Assembly (NCBI GenBank): GCA_030698935.1
Contig: JAUYLR010000015.1
Location: 1-7,114, forward strand
Direction: 5' to 3'
Source of the DNA: a bacterium
GTDB taxonomy: Bacteria; Patescibacteriota; Minisyncoccia; Phycocordibacterales; UBA2100
DNA length: 7,114 nt
Made by a program: the position numbers and the translations under genes. Below, in pieces: positions 5,138-7,114 of the stretch. The notes beneath the pieces are model-generated. The model was given only the letters and a program-made list of their open reading frames with translations, was not told the origin of the DNA and ran no database searches. Each line of letters begins with the position of its first letter. Positions within the stretch are counted from its first letter, which is position 1.

Positions 5138-5581
5138 ATGTCTCTGGTTGAAAATAAGAGGGTCGGGTTTGATTATGAAATCCTTGAAACTCTTGAGGCA
5201 GGTTTGGAATTGTTCGGATTTGAAGTGAAGTCCCTTCGCGCGGGGCACGGCTCCTTGAAGGGCGCGCACGTCGTCGCGCGCGGCGGCGAGGCGTATCTCG
5301 TGGGGGCGACAATCCCGCCGTGGCAACCCATGAACGCGCCAAAATCGTATGAGCCGGACAGAACCCGCCGGTTGTTGCTTTCCAAAAAAGAAATACTCCA
5401 AATTGCACAGGCGGAGTCCGAAAAGGGCTTGACAATCGTGCCTCTTGGGGTGTATAATAAGAAGTCAAAACTGAAGCTCGGAATCGCGATAGCGCGCGGT
5501 AAGAAAAAGGAGGACAAACGTCATTCTATACGCGCCCGCGAAGAAAAGCGCAGGATTGATAGGACCTTGAAAACTAAATAA
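5138..5581 (+). CDS. smpB: SsrA-binding protein SmpB
   Basis: 147 residues, close to the usual length of about 150-160. SmpB binds the tRNA-like domain of tmRNA and carries it into stalled ribosomes. Family features in order: NKRVGFDYEILETLEAGLEL (6-25), GFEVKSLRAGHGSLKGAHV (27-45), the RNA-binding barrel with EAYLVGATIPPW (51-62), YEPDRTRRLLLSKKEI (71-86), GLTIVPLGVY (97-106), KLKLGIAIARGKK (111-123), and the basic tail KRHSIRAREEKRRIDRTLK (127-145) that enters the mRNA channel. The start fits the family N-terminus. The ssrA gene follows 80 bp downstream on the same strand, the classic arrangement, and supports both calls. Likely translated from a leaderless message. Confidence 0.97.
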   Translation: MSLVENKRVGFDYEILETLEAGLELFGFEVKSLRAGHGSLKGAHVVARGGEAYLVGATIPPWQPMNAPKSYEPDRTRRLLLSKKEILQIAQAESEKGLTIVPLGVYNKKSKLKLGIAIARGKKKEDKRHSIRAREEKRRIDRTLKTK

Positions 5582-5611
5582 CCAGTCATTCGCTTATAGC
5601 GCATTTCCATT

Positions 5612-5641
5612 TTGAAAATTGATAATTGGGACTTGTAAATT
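5612..5641 (+). promoter_or_regulatory. Putative ssrA promoter
   Basis: TTGAAA (5612-5617) and TAAATT (5636-5641) are separated by 18 bp. Transcription would start around 5648-5650, within a GCGCGC-GAA-GCGCGC hairpin (5642-5656) just upstream of the mature tmRNA 5' end at 5662; the leader would be removed by RNase P. Confidence 0.4.
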
Positions 5642-5661
5642 GCGCGCGAAGCGCGCTACGA

Positions 5662-6061
5662 GGGGGTGACTGGCTTCGACAGGGAAATCGGTGTGCGTTT
5701 GCGCGAGCAAAGCTGTAGTAACTTTTAAAACTGCTACAAAAACCCAAGTGCGAATAAAGTAGCACGTGCGATTCTGTCACCTATACAGGTGGCGGATTTG
5801 CAGTTCGCTTACGCGAAAGCCTAAGCGACCGTCCGCGAGCTTGATACTTGGTTAGGGCTCTCCGGGCGTCAATTCTTCCAAGCACTGACAAGCGGTGGTC
5901 CGCTAGCTTGTCTAAGACAAAGGACTAGGGTGTGTATGATTCTGTTCATCTTATACATATGCATCCGAAATCAGAATGCAAATTCTGACAAGATGTTCTA
6001 CGCTTCGTAGACGCATTCACACATCTTTCTTTGGACTCGGGTCCGATACCCGACACCTCCA
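5662..6061 (+). ncRNA. ssrA: Transfer-messenger RNA (tmRNA)
   Basis: About 400 nt. The acceptor stem pairs GGGGGTG (5662-5668) with CACCTCC (6054-6060) and includes the G3-U70 wobble (5664 with 6058) that directs alanine charging. GACTGGCTTCGACAGGG follows, as in known tmRNAs. Near the 3' end are the CTACG-CTT-CGTAG hairpin and a T-arm of TCGGG, seven-base loop TCCGATA, CCCGA. Pseudoknot stems are visible, such as TTTGC/GCAAA (5699-5712) and GACAAGC/GCTTGTC in the 3' half. CCA is not encoded: A6061 is followed by CAT. The tag frame is ambiguous. GCT at 5733 after AAAACT gives ATKTQVRIK and TAG (5760-5762). A second frame runs to ...LQFAYAKA and TAA (5822-5824), with that stop in a 7-bp hairpin like helix H5. 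smpB lies just upstream. Its role is rescue of stalled ribosomes and tagging of the unfinished proteins. Confidence 0.96.
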
Positions 6062-6102
6062 CATAATACAACAGCCCGCATCAGCGGGTTTTTGTATTAT
6101 GT
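6061..6102 (+). terminator. ssrA terminator with an extended outer stem
   Basis: The core is CCCGC (6075-6079), ATCA, GCGGG (6084-6088) followed by TTTTT (6089-6093), a normal intrinsic terminator. An outer 11-bp stem, ACATAATACAA (6061-6071) with TTGTATTATGT (6092-6102), encloses it. The structure starts at the tmRNA discriminator base, and its right half is also the 3' end of the minus-strand endonuclease gene. Confidence 0.88.
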
Positions 6103-6533
6103 GGAAGTGGTAAAAAGAATTTCTCAACAAATCTGTCACGCTCTGCCAGTTGGACTGCAGAGTATTTACCATTGCGTGGCGTTAAGCGCAAATAATCTTT
6201 CAATATCAAAGCCGCACGCTGCTGTTTATAAGTACGCAGAAACGGATAGGTCATTCTAACCACATCGAGGGCTTGGCGATTTTTCAAATTGAAAGCATAG
6301 CCTTGGGAGTGGTTCGATTTAAGAATATGTTTTGTAACAATAATGCCAGTACCGACTAGACGAGCAATGTATTTCAATAGTGGCAATTCACAATTACTGA
6401 TTGAAACCACGAGTTGCCGTTGTTCATTTTTATTCCTTCGTGTAAGCGTAATCGTACCCTCGCCATCTATAATGCCGGCAAGATATGCCGCTTCTTCCCT
6501 GCTCAATAACTTCACTGTTTTATACGAAGCCAT
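6081..6533 (-). CDS. Free-standing LAGLIDADG homing endonuclease-like protein
   Basis: 150 residues with one motif, YLAGIIDGEGTITL (17-30). Asp23 or Glu25 would be the catalytic acid at the dimer interface. VSISNCELPLLKYIARLVGTG (43-63) and GYAFNLKNRQALDVVRMTYPFL (77-98) follow the usual LAGLIDADG core, and QQRAALILKDYLRL (104-117) is its late helix. Single-motif proteins act as dimers that cut long, semi-palindromic DNA sites. I see no intron around it that interrupts a recognisable gene, so it looks free-standing, next to the tmRNA 3' end. Its last residues (HNTKTR, then TGA at 6081-6083) are encoded inside the ssrA terminator, facing that gene. ATG 6533 is the first start; no Shine-Dalgarno is seen. 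Domestication as a regulator is possible but not shown. Confidence 0.85.
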   Translation of the reverse strand: MASYKTVKLLSREEAAYLAGIIDGEGTITLTRRNKNEQRQLVVSISNCELPLLKYIARLVGTGIIVTKHILKSNHSQGYAFNLKNRQALDVVRMTYPFLRTYKQQRAALILKDYLRLTPRNGKYSAVQLAERDRFVEKFFLPLPHNTKTR

Positions 6534-6540
6534 GTCTTGC

Positions 6541-6595
6541 TTGGCTTAAATTTAACACGTTACATCTCTACCGCTAAGTACATTCTTTAAGCCGA
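6541..6595. repeat. 10-bp inverted repeat upstream of the endonuclease gene
   Basis: TTGGCTTAAA (6541-6550) pairs with TTTAAGCCGA (6586-6595), eight Watson-Crick pairs plus a T-G and a T-A pair, around 35 bp. It encloses the endonuclease promoter and starts 8 bp from its ATG. It could be an operator for self-control, or a remnant of the site where the gene inserted. Confidence 0.4.
6549..6577 (-). promoter_or_regulatory. Putative promoter of the LAGLIDADG gene
   Basis: On the minus strand TTAGCG (6577-6572) and TAAATT (6554-6549) are 17 bp apart, with a TGT just before the -10 hexamer as in extended -10 promoters. The leader would be about 10 nt. The -35 match is weak. Confidence 0.35.
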
Positions 6596-6641
6596 CCACC
6601 AGAGGGTTGTGTCAGATGGATTTTCTTGAGATAGGGCTATG

Positions 6642-7114
6642 CTAGGCAAACCCCGGGAAGTAATCTCTTTTAATCATTCGTTCCTTTACGCCCATTCCGC
6701 GGAGAATGTCGCTAAATGCAGTCACCATCCCGCGCGGGCCGGAGAGATAAAACATTCTTTCTTTATAATCAGGCACTTCGCGCGCGATTATTTGCGCGTC
6801 AAGTTTGCCCACAACGCGGGACACACCATCCGGCGCTCCCTCCCTTTCCGAATATGCGTACACCGTTTTCAAACCGATTTTCTGTCCCGCCTCATCAAAG
6901 AAACTTTTGTACGCCGTATCCGCCGAAGTCTTATTGGAATACAAAAGCACAATGGAGCGTTGTTCCTGCTTATCGGAAAGATATTTCACCATGCTGCGAA
7001 AAGGCGTGATGCCGATTCCGCCCGCGATAAACGCAAGTTTCTTTTTCTTGTCCTTCGGCAACGTGAAATCGCCCGCGCGCTGTGATGCGACCACCGTATC
7101 CCCCGCCTTCAATG
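6642..7114 (-). CDS. FNR-like FAD/NAD(P)H oxidoreductase, N-terminus cut by window edge
   Basis: 157 codons run from the right edge to TAG at 6642-6644; the frame is open at the edge, so the TTG at 7112 is not taken as the start. Visible residues: KAGDTVVASQRAGDFTLP is the end of the FAD-binding barrel; LAFIAGGIGITPFRSM (26-41 from the TTG) is the pyrophosphate-binding loop of the NAD(P)H domain; IVLLYSNKTSADTAY (54-68) and FYLSGPRGMV (121-130) are the usual later motifs; the protein ends FPGFA, near the conserved C-terminal aromatic of the family. It moves electrons between NAD(P)H and a carrier or metal through FAD. The lost part should hold the FAD-binding RxYS-type motif. The partner is unknown. 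The plus-strand frame of 148 residues here is a shadow. Confidence 0.88.
   Translation of the reverse strand, partial: LKAGDTVVASQRAGDFTLPKDKKKKLAFIAGGIGITPFRSMVKYLSDKQEQRSIVLLYSNKTSADTAYKSFFDEAGQKIGLKTVYAYSEREGAPDGVSRVVGKLDAQIIAREVPDYKERMFYLSGPRGMVTAFSDILRGMGVKERMIKRDYFPGFA

Noticed and set aside
5000..5517. Minus-strand frames opposite smpB (133, 110 and 114 residues)
   Set aside because: smpB is unmistakable on the plus strand; these frames have no domain and overlap each other.
5582..5661. Small gene between smpB and ssrA
   Set aside because: The stretch is A/T-rich with stops in all frames and is better explained as the ssrA promoter and leader hairpin.
6534..6641. tRNA or group I intron remnant beside the LAGLIDADG gene
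   Set aside because: I tried both strands and found no cloverleaf, T-arm or recognisable group I core; only an inverted repeat and a short GGGTT/AACCC pairing are present.
6639..7085. 148-residue plus-strand frame at the right edge
   Set aside because: It lies opposite the flavin reductase, which has intact nucleotide-binding motifs; the plus frame is a shadow.

Overview
The window looks like a chromosomal segment of a Candidate Phyla Radiation (Patescibacteria) bacterium, most likely from the Parcubacteria side. Five things point there: a DUF5666-type secreted protein; a small sigma factor paired with a membrane protein carrying the PGDxLYPIK signature of DUF5667; a secreted protein with LFGFIPV and YPWYAFL motifs of a kind I associate with Parcubacteria; a PaaX/Cas2-fold winged-helix protein; and almost no Shine-Dalgarno sequences, with several genes starting only 6-8 bases after a -10 box. 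The assignment rests on gene content and style, not on a marker-gene tree.

Layout, left to right. Positions 1-1650 form a cell-envelope block: a DUF5666 secreted protein on the minus strand, cut by the left edge, and a divergent Ala/Ser-rich secreted protein ending at a strong hairpin terminator. Positions 1748-3327 are a two-gene operon: an ECF-like sigma-70 factor followed by a single-pass membrane protein that is probably its anti-sigma factor. Positions 3340-5024 hold a patatin-like lipase (GTG start, leaderless) and a minus-strand winged-helix/Cas2-fold gene. Three 34-bp palindromes of one family are interspersed here. Positions 5125-6102 are the trans-translation module: smpB followed by ssrA (tmRNA) and its terminator. 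Positions 6081-6533 (minus) encode a single-motif LAGLIDADG endonuclease whose last codons lie inside the tmRNA terminator. Positions 6642-7114 (minus) are the C-terminal part of an FNR-like flavin reductase, cut by the right edge.

How the parts may work together. SmpB and tmRNA rescue stalled ribosomes, which suits a genome with many leaderless messages. The sigma/membrane-protein pair could sense envelope state and control surface proteins such as the two to its left; this is inference. The least explained part is the palindrome family with consensus GTACCAA-N6-GCGACCGC-N6-TTGGTAC. Two copies bracket the Cas2-fold gene, and one of these touches its start codon and supplies a likely -10 box. 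The third copy lies between the sigma operon and the lipase gene. The variable arms differ between two copies but stay fully complementary, so the hairpin or cruciform shape seems to be maintained. The set could be an operator family of the PaaX-like protein or a REP-like/mobile hairpin element that travels with it.
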